Positions 46,318-56,398 of a DNA stretch of 63,675 bases are shown piece after piece. Under the pieces are notes generated by a model. It saw only the letters and a program-made list of their open reading frames with translations. It was not told the DNA's origin and searched no databases. The stretch comes from a candidate division Zixibacteria bacterium HGW-Zixibacteria-1 (GTDB lineage: Bacteria > Zixibacteria > MSB-5A5 > GN15 > PGXB01). Each line of letters starts with the position of its first letter. Position 1 is the first letter of the stretch. The stretch spans positions 1 to 63,675 of the forward strand of contig PGXB01000019.1 of NCBI GenBank assembly GCA_002838945.1, written 5' to 3'. The translations under genes were made by a program, and so were the position numbers.

Positions 46318-46923
46318 TTAGTCCTGCCGGACAAATATCCCCGAGAGCTTGAATCCCAGCCCTCCCGGAACCGACCAGAGAATGCTGTTGCTGCTAACGC
46401 AAGTCATGCCCGATTCTTCGTCATAATGAGACTGAGTCTGAAACGCCAGCGAATCGGCATTCACAATATCGAACATAAGAGTATCAAAATATTTTGCATA
46501 TGGATCATATTCAATCTGCCAGGCATCATAAAAAGCGGCCCAGGTATAATCAACCGAAAAAATCATCCGCTTACCGCGTTTTCTGTACTCCCCTTTTAAT
46601 TCTTTTTGCAGGATATTTCGGTCATCAAAAATTTTTAGTTCAAACCTTGAGTTGCGCAGAGCCAAAACCGATTTAAGAGGAAGATCAATCATATATCTGC
46701 CATAAACCGGATGATAAATTTCTATCGGATCGGGCACTTCCCCCGGCTGAGGTTCGGATTCCGGTACGATGATATCGTCAAAACCGGTTTTATATGTCTC
46801 CGACCATGTTCCCACAAGCGAATTTTGATAGCTCCCGGTCGGCAGTTCATCGCTGCATCCGGCAATGATTACCGTCATTATGGCCGCAAGTCCGATTAAG
46901 AATAAATTCCTATTTGAAAACAT
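46318..46923 (-). CDS. Lipoprotein of unknown function (copy A)
   Basis: The 201-residue product has a lipoprotein signal with lipobox IIAGC (Cys about 23) and a mature part with a WSETYKTG, RYMIDLPLKSVLAL, KGEYRKRGKRMIFSVDY and NADSLAFQTQS pattern. It resembles its neighbour at 46910-47485 in layout (an xxTPxKSVV / LPLKSVLAL element, NADSL, and a closing GVFIRE/GIFVRQ). Its first 14 nt overlap that gene. It is probably an exported envelope protein; no function is recognised. Confidence 0.75.
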   Translation of the reverse strand: MFSNRNLFLIGLAAIMTVIIAGCSDELPTGSYQNSLVGTWSETYKTGFDDIIVPESEPQPGEVPDPIEIYHPVYGRYMIDLPLKSVLALRNSRFELKIFDDRNILQKELKGEYRKRGKRMIFSVDYTWAAFYDAWQIEYDPYAKYFDTLMFDIVNADSLAFQTQSHYDEESGMTCVSSNSILWSVPGGLGFKLSGIFVRQD

Positions 46924-47485
46924 GATATCTCTCCCTTATAAAAACGCCCCGGCCTTGTAGAGATAAATTATAAGGCCCGGCATCCCACAAAATTAAATTC
47001 TCTCCTACTATAAAACAAACCGGGCCGGTTGTGTCGGCATATCTGAAATCGAAAATATACAAGGAATCCGCATTGCGGAATTCATAACCGAATATTCTGT
47101 CTATGCCGTTTTCTTCATAAATATAAAAAGTGTCGCGGCTGACCCGAAACCGTCCGGCATGATGCGTCACCAAAGTTTCATCATCTTTAAAAACCTTGAC
47201 ATCAAAAAGGCTGTCTTCAAAAACAACCACCGATTTCATAGGTGTGATAGAGGTGGTGCAAGTTTTGGGTGGAACATAAATCCAGCCGGAATCCACAAAT
47301 ACAACACTGTCAATAATAAATGGTATTGTTATCGCATTGAAATTATCTATCCAAAACCCGTCAAACGATGGTGTTTCCGGTACTGTAATTAAGACTCGAT
47401 CCTTATCACAACCCATTGGCATAATTAACATGGAAATGCCTGTAATAATAAGAACGAAGCCAGCTATTTTATTGAATTGTTTCAT
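46910..47485 (-). CDS. Lipoprotein of unknown function (copy B)
   Basis: The 191-residue product carries a signal peptide with lipobox-like IMPMGC. Its mature region has elements shared with the downstream neighbour: TPMKSVVVFEDSLFDVKVFKDDETL against LPLKSVLALRNSRFELKIFDDRNIL, and FRNADSLYIF against VNADSLAFQ. The two are diverged tandem paralogs translated with a 14-nt overlap. The gene is divergent from tilS. A beta-barrel or lipocalin-like sandwich is possible but unproved. Confidence 0.78.
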   Translation of the reverse strand: MKQFNKIAGFVLIITGISMLIMPMGCDKDRVLITVPETPSFDGFWIDNFNAITIPFIIDSVVFVDSGWIYVPPKTCTTSITPMKSVVVFEDSLFDVKVFKDDETLVTHHAGRFRVSRDTFYIYEENGIDRIFGYEFRNADSLYIFDFRYADTTGPVCFIVGENLILWDAGPYNLSLQGRGVFIRERYHVFK

Positions 47486-47607
47486 TATCCATTGATGATA
47501 AGTCCGACCATATTACTTTATTACAATATAAAAATAATCACGGACTCGTCAACCATTTATATACAATAACTGCTTTAATCTTCCCAAAAAATTATTATAT
47601 TCAAACT

Positions 47608-49014
47608 ATGGCAGATATTGTTAAGAAGGTCGAAAAAAATATTCTGGAATTGAGCCTGATTGAGAGCGGCGATAAAATCCTTGTCTCTTTTTCAGGCGGC
47701 CCCGATTCCACGGCCCTGCTCTATTCCCTGGCTCGACTGGCCCGGAAATTCAACTTCACTCTCGCGGCCTGTTATATAAATCACAAAATCCGACCTCGGG
47801 CGGTAAAAAAGGAAATCGAATTCTGTCGTGGTATTTGTGCGAAACTTAAAGTTCCCTTTGGCGTTATCGAGGCCGATGTCCCGGCGGCCGCCGCCGAACA
47901 CAAGATTTCGGTGGAAGATGCCGGTCATCGCTTCCGGAAGGAAGCCCTGGCCTGGATGGCTAACGAATTCGACTGCAATAAAATAGCCCTGGGGCATCAC
48001 CTTGACGATTTGGTCGAAACCGTCCTGTTTCGTCTTATCAGGGGAACCGGCCCGCAGGGGCTGAATCCGATAAAACCGATTGAAAACGGACGAGTTCGGC
48101 CGCTATTCAATATTCCGCGCCGTGAGATCGAGGAATATTTGAAAAAGAACAAGATTCCCTTTATGACTGACCTTTCGAATTTGAAATCAAAATACAGCCG
48201 GAATTATATCAGGAACATGATCCTTCCCCTCGTCGAGAAGCAATTCGGCGAAAAATACCGTTCCTCCATTTATAATTTCACCCGGATTTTGGCGGATGAA
48301 AATCGTTTTCTCGACGACTTTGCCGGTGAGTTGGCTAAAAAAATATGTTCGATCACTCCGGGAGGGAAAATTATTGTTGATTTGGCTGGCATTTCGGCTT
48401 ATGATGTTTGGCTGAAAAGGCGCCTGATTAAGCAACTGCTCGAATGGGCAAGCGGGCGCCCGGGAATGGGAAGCTTTGAAGACGTTAATCGCATTTTAGA
48501 ATTAATTGAGGGTCGAATCAAAGCGCTGAGTTTAACTGACGGCATCACTGCGGTTAATGAGAGAAATCGGCTGATTCTGTTCAGCCGAAAAACAAGTATT
48601 GAAAAGTCGCCGCTTGTATTAAATGGTATTGCTGAACTCAAAGGGATTAATAAAAAAATTAAATGCTCGACTGTCTCGCCGGCCAGAGCCTTGCTTAAGC
48701 GACAAAAGGGCGGACGAAAAATCGTCGTTGATTTCGACGCTCTTTCGCTCCCGCTTTACGTAAGAGGTATGAAACCGGGAGACAGCTTCATCCCGCTGGG
48801 CATGAAGCAGACCAAAAAACTGGGAGATTTTTTAACCGACAGGAAGATACTGAGATATATCAGGGATGAGATACCGGTGGTATGTGATCAGCTGGGGGTT
48901 GTCTGGCTGGCCGGATACCAAATCGCGGATCGCGTCAAAATAAATACATCAACAAAAAAGGTACTTGCAATTGAAAGTCTCGACAATGAAATCACCCGAA
49001 TTACAAAAATTTGA
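47608..49014 (+). CDS. tilS: tRNA(Ile)-lysidine synthetase
   Basis: The 468-residue PP-loop enzyme has the ATP motif SGGPDST (S29-G30-G31), the ALGHHLDDLVETVLFRLIRGTG segment and a C-terminal lysidine synthetase domain (RGMKPGDSFIPLGMKQTKKLGDFLTDRKI). It modifies cytidine 34 of tRNA-Ile(CAU) to lysidine, and is normally essential. Its 3' end overlaps the start of hpt by 29 nt. tilS-hpt-ftsH is a widely conserved bacterial gene order, which supports all three assignments. Confidence 0.95.
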   Translation: MADIVKKVEKNILELSLIESGDKILVSFSGGPDSTALLYSLARLARKFNFTLAACYINHKIRPRAVKKEIEFCRGICAKLKVPFGVIEADVPAAAAEHKISVEDAGHRFRKEALAWMANEFDCNKIALGHHLDDLVETVLFRLIRGTGPQGLNPIKPIENGRVRPLFNIPRREIEEYLKKNKIPFMTDLSNLKSKYSRNYIRNMILPLVEKQFGEKYRSSIYNFTRILADENRFLDDFAGELAKKICSITPGGKIIVDLAGISAYDVWLKRRLIKQLLEWASGRPGMGSFEDVNRILELIEGRIKALSLTDGITAVNERNRLILFSRKTSIEKSPLVLNGIAELKGINKKIKCSTVSPARALLKRQKGGRKIVVDFDALSLPLYVRGMKPGDSFIPLGMKQTKKLGDFLTDRKILRYIRDEIPVVCDQLGVVWLAGYQIADRVKINTSTKKVLAIESLDNEITRITKI

Positions 49015-49522
49015 ACTTCTGCTGCCCCAGGATAAAATCGCCCAGGCAATTAAGCGTCTGGGGAAACAGATATCCCGGGACTATAAGAATCGGGAACCGA
49101 TTATGATCGGCATTTTGAAAGGATGCATTGTCTTCATGGCCGATTTGATCAGGAATATATCCATCCCGATAGAAGTCGAATTTATATCGGCAACAAGTTA
49201 CTCCAACGGCCAGACACGCGATGAAAAGGTTGATATGTACGGCGGGCCGGATACGCCGTTGGCTGGAAGACATCTTTTGATCGTTGAAGGCGTCGTCGAT
49301 TCGGGGCGGACCGCTCAGACAATTATAAAACAGCTTAAAAAGCAGGAACCTGCCTCGATAGAAATTGTTACACTTTTGGATAAAAGCAAGTGCCGGCAGG
49401 TAGATATCGATATAAAATATCGCGGTTTCGATGTCGGCGATGACTTTGTTATCGGATTTGGTCTTGATGAGTCGCAAAAATATCGAAACTTGCCGTTCAT
49501 AGGCAAAGTAATAAATGAGTAA
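48986..49522 (+). CDS. hpt: Hypoxanthine phosphoribosyltransferase
   Basis: The 178-residue enzyme salvages hypoxanthine (and probably guanine) to IMP/GMP. The PRPP-binding motif is LLIVEGVVDSGRTAQTI, with GILKGCIVFMADLIRNI and FISATSYSNGQTRDEKVD upstream. The family consensus has D where this sequence has E-G (VEDIVDTG against VEGVVDSG). ATG 48986 was chosen; an in-frame TTG at 48965 would add seven residues. It overlaps tilS by 29 nt and is followed by ftsH after 57 nt. Confidence 0.92.
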   Translation: MKSPELQKFELLLPQDKIAQAIKRLGKQISRDYKNREPIMIGILKGCIVFMADLIRNISIPIEVEFISATSYSNGQTRDEKVDMYGGPDTPLAGRHLLIVEGVVDSGRTAQTIIKQLKKQEPASIEIVTLLDKSKCRQVDIDIKYRGFDVGDDFVIGFGLDESQKYRNLPFIGKVINE

Positions 49523-49579
49523 AGAAATACTGAATTTTTTGCTGATTATGTTGTATATTACTGATGGAGAAAGATTTTG

Positions 49580-51559
49580 ATGAAATTTGACGAAGATAAT
49601 AAGAAATTTTCCAGTCAACCCCCTGATAAACGCGGACGTCCCGGTAAAGATGATCCCAATGGAAAAGACTCTTTCAGCTGGAAAGGGCCGGTCAAATCGC
49701 TGGGATTTTGGGTTGTAATAATTCTGGCGTTTATTTTTGCCTACAGCCTGTATTCGTCCTCCGACAGTGACATCGCGGAAATCACCTATTCCGAGTTTCT
49801 CAAACAGCTCAGCAGCGGAAATATAGAATCGGTCACCTTTGTCGAAAAAACCCTTGAAGGTCGTTTGGTACAGGAAACCTCCCTGACAACTCAAAAAGGA
49901 ACTGCCCGATATACCAAATTCAAGGCCAGAATTCCGTTCGATGATAACAACTTTACTCTCGTTAATCGCCTTGAAGCCGCCGGTGTTACTATCGACGCCA
50001 AAACCGAGGGGCCGAATTATTTTTCACTATTGATGTCATTTGCCCCCTGGTTGTTGCTGATTTTCATCTGGCTGTTTTTCCTGCGCCAGATGCAGGGTGC
50101 CTCCGGGCCTAAGGGATTATTCTCATTCGGCAAAAGCCGCGCCAAGCTCATGACTGATGAGCGTCCAAAAGTGACTTTCGATGATGTCGCGGGTGTCGAT
50201 GAAGCCAAAGTGGAACTTCATGAAGTTATCGAATTTCTGAAAGACCCCGGTAAATTTCAGAGGCTGGGCGGCAAAATCCCGAAAGGCGCCCTCCTGTTGG
50301 GACCTCCCGGGTCGGGAAAAACCCTTCTGGCGCGAGCCGTCGCCGGCGAAGCCGGGGTGCCGTTCTTCTCGATGTCCGGCTCCGACTTCGTGGAAATGTT
50401 TGTCGGTGTCGGCGCCAGCCGTGTCAGGGACCTGTTCGAACAGGGCAAGAAAAATGCGCCCTGCATTATATTTATTGATGAAATCGATGCCGTCGGCCGC
50501 CATCGCGGCGCCGGTCTTGGGGGCGGTCATGATGAACGCGAGCAAACCCTCAATCAGCTTCTGGTCGAAATGGACGGTTTTGAATCCAATGACGGTGTCA
50601 TTTTAGTTGCGGCCACCAATCGTCCCGATATACTTGATCCGGCACTTTTGCGGCCGGGCCGCTTCGACCGCCAGATTGTCGTCGATGCGCCCGATGTGCG
50701 CGGCCGTGAAGGCATTTTGAGCGTGCATACCAAAAAGATAAAACTCAACGATGACGTTAAGCTCGATATCCTGGCCAGGGGCACACCCGGTTTATCCGGA
50801 GCCGATCTGGCGAATTTGGTAAATGAGGCGGCGCTTCTGGCCGCTCGAATTAATCGCGATTCGGTCACCATGATTGACTTCGAAGAGGCCAAAGACAAAG
50901 TTATGATGGGCGTCGAACGGAGATCCCTGGTCATACCCGAAGGTGAGAAAAAAGTGATTGCATATCATGAGGCCGGACACGCTCTTGTGGCCAAATTCCT
51001 TCCTGATGCCGACCCGGTCCATAAAGTGACTATCATCCCCCGTGGCCTGGCGCTGGGCCTGACTCATTACCTGCCTGTCGACGAGCGGCATATTCATACC
51101 AAACGGCGTCTGGAAACCAGGCTGGTTTACGCCATGGCCGGCCGCCTCGCGGAAAAAATCGTCTTTGATCAGACTTCGACCGGAGCCGGAAATGACCTTG
51201 AACGGGCCACCGATATCGCCCAAAAAATGGTCTGCCAGTGGGGTATGTCCGAAAAACTGGGGCCGATTGCGTATGGCAAACGGGAAGAGCAGATATTCCT
51301 GGGTCGCGAAATTGCCCAGCATCGCGATTATTCCGAAGATACGGCAAGAATGATCGACGAAGAAGTCAAGAAAATTCTGGTAAAGGCCGAGGAAACCGGG
51401 TATCGGATTTTAACCGAAAATCGTGACAAACTGGAAAAGCTGGCCTTGGCTCTTCTTGAGCTTGAAGTCATTACAGGCGACCAGATTGATGCCATTATCG
51501 GAACTGATGGATCGAAGGATCAATTCCAGCCGGAGCCGGCTCCCGAAATAGATGGATAA
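49580..51559 (+). CDS. ftsH: ATP-dependent zinc metalloprotease FtsH
   Basis: The 659-residue protein has two N-terminal helices (about 37-57 and 155-173). The AAA+ domain has Walker A GPPGSGKT (241-248), Walker [13 protein letters not shown], an [13 protein letters not shown] pore loop and second-region-of-homology sequence ([19 protein letters not shown]). The peptidase domain has HEAGH (H463-E464, H467). It degrades misfolded membrane and short-lived regulatory proteins. GGAGAAAG precedes the ATG at 49580; an in-frame TTG one codon earlier was not used. Its stop overlaps the folE start by 8 nt. Confidence 0.96.
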   Translation: MKFDEDNKKFSSQPPDKRGRPGKDDPNGKDSFSWKGPVKSLGFWVVIILAFIFAYSLYSSSDSDIAEITYSEFLKQLSSGNIESVTFVEKTLEGRLVQETSLTTQKGTARYTKFKARIPFDDNNFTLVNRLEAAGVTIDAKTEGPNYFSLLMSFAPWLLLIFIWLFFLRQMQGASGPKGLFSFGKSRAKLMTDERPKVTFDDVAGVDEAKVELHEVIEFLKDPGKFQRLGGKIPKGALLLGPPGSGKTLLARAVAGEAGVPFFSMSGSDFVEMFVGVGASRVRDLFEQGKKNAPCIIFIDEIDAVGRHRGAGLGGGHDEREQTLNQLLVEMDGFESNDGVILVAATNRPDILDPALLRPGRFDRQIVVDAPDVRGREGILSVHTKKIKLNDDVKLDILARGTPGLSGADLANLVNEAALLAARINRDSVTMIDFEEAKDKVMMGVERRSLVIPEGEKKVIAYHEAGHALVAKFLPDADPVHKVTIIPRGLALGLTHYLPVDERHIHTKRRLETRLVYAMAGRLAEKIVFDQTSTGAGNDLERATDIAQKMVCQWGMSEKLGPIAYGKREEQIFLGREIAQHRDYSEDTARMIDEEVKKILVKAEETGYRILTENRDKLEKLALALLELEVITGDQIDAIIGTDGSKDQFQPEPAPEIDG

Positions 51560-52106
51560 GGAAAAAATTACAAAAGGGGTCAGGCTGATACTTGAAGGTA
51601 TCGGCGAGGACCCCGACCGCGAAGGCCTTGTCAGGACACCCGAGCGCGTTTATAAATTCTACCGCGAAATTTTCAGCGGTCTCAGGGCCAAACCGGAAAA
51701 AGCTCTCAAGCTGTACACTTCCATCAACAAGGATGAACTGATAATCGTCCGCGACGTTGCCTTTCATTCCGTGTGCGAACATCACCTTCTTCCCTTTTTT
51801 GGCAAGGTCCACATCGCCTACATCCCGCAGAAAAACAAAATAACCGGATTTTCGAATCTGGTGAAAATAGTCGAGATGTATTCGCACCGGCCGACCATTC
51901 AGGAACGCATGACCACCGAAATCGCCGAAACGATTTACAACAGCCTCGATGCCAAGGGTGTCCTGGTCATCATCGAGGCCGAACATCTTTGCCTGACCAT
52001 GACAGGTGTCAAAAAGTCGGGATCGAAGACAGTGACTTCGGCGGTGCGGGGGCTGCTTCGCGAAGATGCCACCCGCGCCGAAGCCATGGCACTCATCAAA
52101 CAGTAG
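51552..52106 (+). CDS. folE: GTP cyclohydrolase I
   Basis: The 184-residue enzyme converts GTP to 7,8-dihydroneopterin triphosphate, the first step of folate synthesis. The zinc ligands are visible as C75 (VCEHHLLPFFG, with H78) and C147 (EHLCLTMTGVKKSG). The GEDPDREGLVRTPERV opening and QERMTTEIAETI segment are typical. It overlaps ftsH by 8 nt and is followed by folP after 118 nt. Confidence 0.96.
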   Translation: MDKEKITKGVRLILEGIGEDPDREGLVRTPERVYKFYREIFSGLRAKPEKALKLYTSINKDELIIVRDVAFHSVCEHHLLPFFGKVHIAYIPQKNKITGFSNLVKIVEMYSHRPTIQERMTTEIAETIYNSLDAKGVLVIIEAEHLCLTMTGVKKSGSKTVTSAVRGLLREDATRAEAMALIKQ

Positions 52107-52224
52107 ATCAATATTACCGAATTTCTTAATATCTGCTCTCTGATAACAATCTTAAATATTGCCTTGCCGTATCAATTTTTGATATCTATATTAACCGTGA
52201 ATCGATTAATTCCGGGGACAGAAA

Positions 52225-53094
52225 ATGACCAGAACAGATACACCGGTTGCGGAAAAATTATCATTGCCGGGAGGCCGACACCTTGATCTTTCCCGGCCGC
52301 TCGTCATGGGAATCATAAATGCCACGCCCGATTCCTTTTCCGACGGCGGGAAGTACCACGACTTCAAGGATGCCGTGACAAGGGCCGAACAACTGATCGA
52401 CGAAGGAGCCGATATTATTGATATCGGAGGCGAATCCTCCCGCCCCGGATCAGTCTCAATCCACCTTGACGAGGAACTGAGAAGGACGATCCCGGTTATT
52501 GAAGCCATCAGACAAATATCCAATATTCCTGTTTCCATTGACACGACCAAGTCGGAAGTGGCGCAACGGGCCGTCGATGCCGGCGCTGATATGATCAATG
52601 ATATCTCGGCGCTTCGCTTTGACAAAAAAATGGCCGATGTCGCCGCAAAATTCGAAGGACCGATTGTACTGATGCATATGCTTGGAACCCCCAAGACCAT
52701 GCAGGCCGATCCCCACTATAAAGACTGCATCGGAGATGTCGGCCGGTTTTTCGAGGAACGGCTGGCCTTCTGCGATCAGAATGGAATTGATCGAAGCCGG
52801 GTAATTCTGGATCCCGGCATCGGTTTCGGCAAACGCCTCGAGGATAATCTGAATATCATAAGAAATTTCGGGCAGTTTTCGAAGTTCGGCTGTCCCCTTC
52901 TTTTGGGTGCCTCAAGAAAGTCTTTTATTGCCATGATAACCGGAATTACGGGGAATGCCGATAAAAGAATCGGCGGCTCGCTGGCCGCCCTGATTTATGC
53001 CATCAATGCCGGGTGCAATATATTGCGGGTGCATGATGTCGCCGAGACAGTGGAAGCCATAAACGTCATGAGAGCCATAGAAAGACCCTTTTAG
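52225..53094 (+). CDS. folP: Dihydropteroate synthase
   Basis: The 289-residue TIM-barrel enzyme joins p-aminobenzoate to the pterin. Signatures are VMGIINATPDSFSDGGKY, GADIIDIGGESSRPGS, VSIDTTKSEVAQRAVDAGADMINDIS, LMHMLGTPKTMQ and the closing RVHDVAETVEAI. GGGGACAG precedes the ATG. cdaA starts 5 nt after its stop, the common folP-cdaA (glmM) type of arrangement. Confidence 0.96.
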   Translation: MTRTDTPVAEKLSLPGGRHLDLSRPLVMGIINATPDSFSDGGKYHDFKDAVTRAEQLIDEGADIIDIGGESSRPGSVSIHLDEELRRTIPVIEAIRQISNIPVSIDTTKSEVAQRAVDAGADMINDISALRFDKKMADVAAKFEGPIVLMHMLGTPKTMQADPHYKDCIGDVGRFFEERLAFCDQNGIDRSRVILDPGIGFGKRLEDNLNIIRNFGQFSKFGCPLLLGASRKSFIAMITGITGNADKRIGGSLAALIYAINAGCNILRVHDVAETVEAINVMRAIERPF

Positions 53095-53099
53095 CGAAT

Positions 53100-53861
53100 A
53101 TGGAATTCTTCAGAATAGATTTTTTGTCGTTCCGCCTGAGCGATCTGATCGATATCCTGATCGTCTCATTCATCATCTATCGCCTGCTGGCCCTTATGAA
53201 AGGCACCCGGGCGGCGCAGATGGTGACCGGGCTGGTCCTGATATTTATTATCGCTTTTGTCTCATTCTGGTTTCAGCTTCAGGGCCTGAGCTGGCTGTTT
53301 ACCAACCTGGGAACGGTCGGTTTTATCGTCCTGGTAATTGTCTTTCAGCCGGAACTTCGTTCCATGCTGGCGCAGATGGGCCATTCGAGGCTGTTTCAAT
53401 ATTTTATCAAAGTCGAAGAGCGCAAATCACTCAAAGAAGTCACCCGGGCGGCCATCAGGCTTTCGGAACTGCGCTATGGCGGACTGATTGTAATCGAGAA
53501 GGGGGTCGGCCTCAAAAACTTTATCGAGACCGGGAAAAATATAAACGCCGAATTATCGGCCGAGGTAATCATCACCCTGTTTACCCCATATACGCCGTTG
53601 CATGACGGTGCCATTATCATTGCCGGCGAAATGATATCGGCCGCGGCCTGTACTTTGCCGTTGACTCAGAATCCGCGTTATCGAAAACTCTATGGCATGC
53701 GCCACAAAGCGGCTATCGGGGTCACCGAAGTATCCGACGCTGTCGGTGTCGTGGTCTCGGAGGAGACCGGAGAAATCTCAATTACTTACAAAGGATATAT
53801 GGAAAAGGGAATCAGCCGCGATGACGTCCGTCATCGCCTGGCCGAATACCTCAAGAGATAA
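53100..53861 (+). CDS. cdaA: Membrane diadenylate cyclase CdaA
   Basis: The 253-residue protein has three N-terminal helices (about 15-80) and a DisA_N diadenylate cyclase domain with the DGA motif (HDGAIII, D169-G170-A171) and RHKAAIG (R201-H202). It synthesises c-di-AMP, a second messenger linked to turgor, potassium and cell wall. It follows folP after 5 nt. No CdaR regulator or glmM lies next to it. All motifs needed for catalysis appear present. Confidence 0.93.
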   Translation: MEFFRIDFLSFRLSDLIDILIVSFIIYRLLALMKGTRAAQMVTGLVLIFIIAFVSFWFQLQGLSWLFTNLGTVGFIVLVIVFQPELRSMLAQMGHSRLFQYFIKVEERKSLKEVTRAAIRLSELRYGGLIVIEKGVGLKNFIETGKNINAELSAEVIITLFTPYTPLHDGAIIIAGEMISAAACTLPLTQNPRYRKLYGMRHKAAIGVTEVSDAVGVVVSEETGEISITYKGYMEKGISRDDVRHRLAEYLKR

Positions 53862-53979
53862 AAATCTGTTGCCCTTGCCCTCCTTCCAAAAGTCTGGCTC
53901 TTAAGGAATAATTTTCGTATAATGTTCTTTTGAACAAGTTCCGGCAATTTTACCGGAGAAACATTTACTTTATTTTAAT

Positions 53980-54966
53980 ATGTTTGTTGATTATGCAGAA
54001 ATTGAGGTGATAGGCGGCTCCGGCGGCGATGGGTGCGTCTCGTTTCGCCGTGAGAAGTTTATCCGCAAAGGCGGTCCCAATGGCGGCGACGGCGGCCGCG
54101 GGGGCAGTGTTGTTTTTGTTACCGACGCCAATCTGACCACCCTGCTCGATTTTCGATATAAAAAAACTTATAGTGCCGAGGATGGCCGGCCCGGTGAAGG
54201 CAGCCTCAGATCCGGCAAATCCGGGGATCCGATTATGATTAAAATACCCGCCGGCACGATTATAAAAAATAAAGAGACCGGACAGATCATTGCCGATCTC
54301 AATGAAGTAGGCATCGAGTTTATCGCGGCCATTGGTGGCCGCGGCGGTCATGGCAACGATCATTACAAATCGCCGACCAACCAGACACCCCGATACGCCG
54401 AGCGCGGGCAGCCCGGACAGCGGGTGAAACTTATTCTGGAGCTTAAACTGCTGGCCGATGTCGGTCTGGTCGGTCTGCCCAACGCCGGAAAATCAACCAT
54501 GCTGGCTAAATATTCCGCCGCCAGGCCCAAAATCGCCGATTACCCATTCACGACCCTGATTCCGAATTTGGGCATCGTCAAATTGAGGGAGTTCAAGTCC
54601 TTTGTCATGGCCGATATCCCGGGCATAATCGAAGGTGCCTCGGCCGGAAAGGGCCTGGGTATCCAGTTCCTGAAACATATTCAGCGCACCCGGGTCATAG
54701 TTTACCTGATTGATGTATTCGTCGATGACGTAGCTTCGACGCTGGAAATCCTTAAAAAAGAATTGCGCAAATTCGACAAAAACCTGGTCAATAAACCCTC
54801 GATCGTCGTGCTGAATAAGGTTGACCTGCTCAATGAAGAAGAGCTGAAAGTGATTTCCGATAAAGCCGATTCTGATTATATTCTTTTTTCGGCCGTTTCC
54901 GGCTATGGGGAAAAAGAACTTCTGGCAAGAATCGAAAGGGAGCTTGATAAACAAGTTGTCGAATGA
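53980..54966 (+). CDS. obg: Obg-family GTPase
   Basis: The 328-residue protein has the glycine-rich N-terminal Obg fold (GGSGGDGCVSFRREKFIRKGGPNGGDGGRGGSV) and a G domain with G1 GLPNAGKST (165-173), G3 DIPG (212-215) and G4 NKVD (279-282). The variable C-terminal domain is absent, as in short Obg forms. It acts in late 50S ribosome assembly and stress signalling. It precedes dprA, which starts within its last codons. Confidence 0.95.
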   Translation: MFVDYAEIEVIGGSGGDGCVSFRREKFIRKGGPNGGDGGRGGSVVFVTDANLTTLLDFRYKKTYSAEDGRPGEGSLRSGKSGDPIMIKIPAGTIIKNKETGQIIADLNEVGIEFIAAIGGRGGHGNDHYKSPTNQTPRYAERGQPGQRVKLILELKLLADVGLVGLPNAGKSTMLAKYSAARPKIADYPFTTLIPNLGIVKLREFKSFVMADIPGIIEGASAGKGLGIQFLKHIQRTRVIVYLIDVFVDDVASTLEILKKELRKFDKNLVNKPSIVVLNKVDLLNEEELKVISDKADSDYILFSAVSGYGEKELLARIERELDKQVVE

Positions 54967-56056
54967 CCGAAAAAAACATCTGGTCGATCTGATTGCCCTG
55001 GGTGCTATCGAAGGTGTCGGCGTTGCTCGCATGTACGCACTTATTGAAGCCTTCGGTTCGGCGGAGACGGCCCTGGATGCATCCATCAGCGAATTGACCG
55101 ATGTTCCCGGAATCGGACGCGAGACCGCCTCGGCTATCAAAGAACTTCAGGACCGCGAAAAGGCGGCTGCGATTGTTGATAAAATCATGGGGCATGGATG
55201 GAAGTATTTTATTTATGACGATGATGACTATCCCGAGCCCCTGAAAAACATTCCCGAACGACCGCCCTACCTGTTTTACCTGGGCGATTATATCGATGCC
55301 GACTCAAACGCCATCGCCATTGTCGGATCACGCACCGCGACCGAGGAGGGCCGCTCCTTTGCCGAGACCCTTGCGGCCGGATTAGTCGAAAATGGTGTCA
55401 CCGTTGTATCGGGTATGGCCCGCGGCATCGATACCGCCGTCCATCGTGGCGCCCTGAAGGGAAATGGCAGGACCCTGGCGGTTTTTGGCTCATCACTCGA
55501 TATAATTTACCCCCCTGAAAGCCGCAGCCTTGCCGCTAAAATCATAGATTCCGGATGCATATTTTCCGAATATCTGCCCGGCACCGAACCCTACGGCCCC
55601 AATTTCCCCAAACGAAATCGTATTATCTCGGGTTTGTCTCAGGGAGTGGTCGTGATCGAAGCGGCGGACCGATCGGGCGCTCTTTCAACCGCCGGGCATG
55701 CGTTGCTGCAAAATCGTGAAGTCTTCGCGGTCCCCGGATCGCCCCGGTTGGCCACCTGCCGCGGAACCAACCAATTGATCAAGGACGGAGCCGCCCTGCT
55801 GATATCGATTGATGATATATTCGAGGCTCTTCCTCGTCTGAAAGGAAAAGTGGCTGTCCGACAAATCGAAAAAATTGAGGACCTTACCGAACTGGAAAAG
55901 GAGATACTGCGCCACTTCGAAGATGACCCGATTCAGGTGGACAGATTATCCCGTCAGGCAAAAACACCCATGCCGGATCTGCTTCAGGTCCTTCTGGCCC
56001 TTGAATTAAAAGGTATCGTAAAAGAAATTTCAGGCAAAAGGTATATTTTGAATTGA
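54956..56056 (+). CDS. dprA: DNA processing protein DprA
   Basis: The 366-residue protein has an N-terminal HhH/SAM-like region (about 5-75), the Rossmann-fold DprA core (IAIVGSRTATEEGRSFAETLAAGLVE, VVSGMARGIDTAVHRGAL, FPKRNRIISGLSQGVVVIEAADRSGALSTAGHAL, REVFAVPGSPRLATCRGTNQLI) and a C-terminal winged helix (about 300-365). DprA loads RecA on incoming ssDNA in transformation. The start is uncertain: TTG 54956 gives the family-like MSNDRKKHLVDLI, overlapping obg by 11 nt; the frame is open upstream to ATG 54905. Confidence 0.9.
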   Translation: MSNDRKKHLVDLIALGAIEGVGVARMYALIEAFGSAETALDASISELTDVPGIGRETASAIKELQDREKAAAIVDKIMGHGWKYFIYDDDDYPEPLKNIPERPPYLFYLGDYIDADSNAIAIVGSRTATEEGRSFAETLAAGLVENGVTVVSGMARGIDTAVHRGALKGNGRTLAVFGSSLDIIYPPESRSLAAKIIDSGCIFSEYLPGTEPYGPNFPKRNRIISGLSQGVVVIEAADRSGALSTAGHALLQNREVFAVPGSPRLATCRGTNQLIKDGAALLISIDDIFEALPRLKGKVAVRQIEKIEDLTELEKEILRHFEDDPIQVDRLSRQAKTPMPDLLQVLLALELKGIVKEISGKRYILN

Positions 56057-56066
56057 GAAATAAATA

Positions 56067-56342
56067 ATGGTTCAAAAGTCGGTAAAAGTTATAAATAGAC
56101 TGGGGATGCACGCCCGCCCCTCGGCAATGTTTGTCACTCATTCCTCGCGCTACAAGTCCGAAATTTTTATTGAAAAGGCGGGATTGCAGGTGAATGGAAA
56201 ATCGATTATGGGCGTGATGACCCTTGCGGCTGAAATGGGCTCGGAATTAATCATAACGGCCAAGGGAGAAGATGAAAATGAGGCCGTCAGGGATCTGGTG
56301 GAACTGGTTGCTTCCGGTTTCGGGGAATTAAAAAATTTATAA
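56067..56342 (+). CDS. HPr-family phosphocarrier protein
   Basis: The 91-residue protein has phosphorylatable His15 (GMHARPS) and the regulatory Ser46 (NGKSIMGVM), both at canonical positions. It accepts phosphate from enzyme I, encoded next (56399). No enzyme II sugar permease is in the window, so the pair may serve regulation or a distant PTS. It begins 10 nt after dprA. Confidence 0.93.
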   Translation: MVQKSVKVINRLGMHARPSAMFVTHSSRYKSEIFIEKAGLQVNGKSIMGVMTLAAEMGSELIITAKGEDENEAVRDLVELVASGFGELKNL

Positions 56343-56398
56343 TTTAGTTGTTATTAAATGCCGGCCGGTGTTATTATTTTACTAATTCGGAAAATGAT

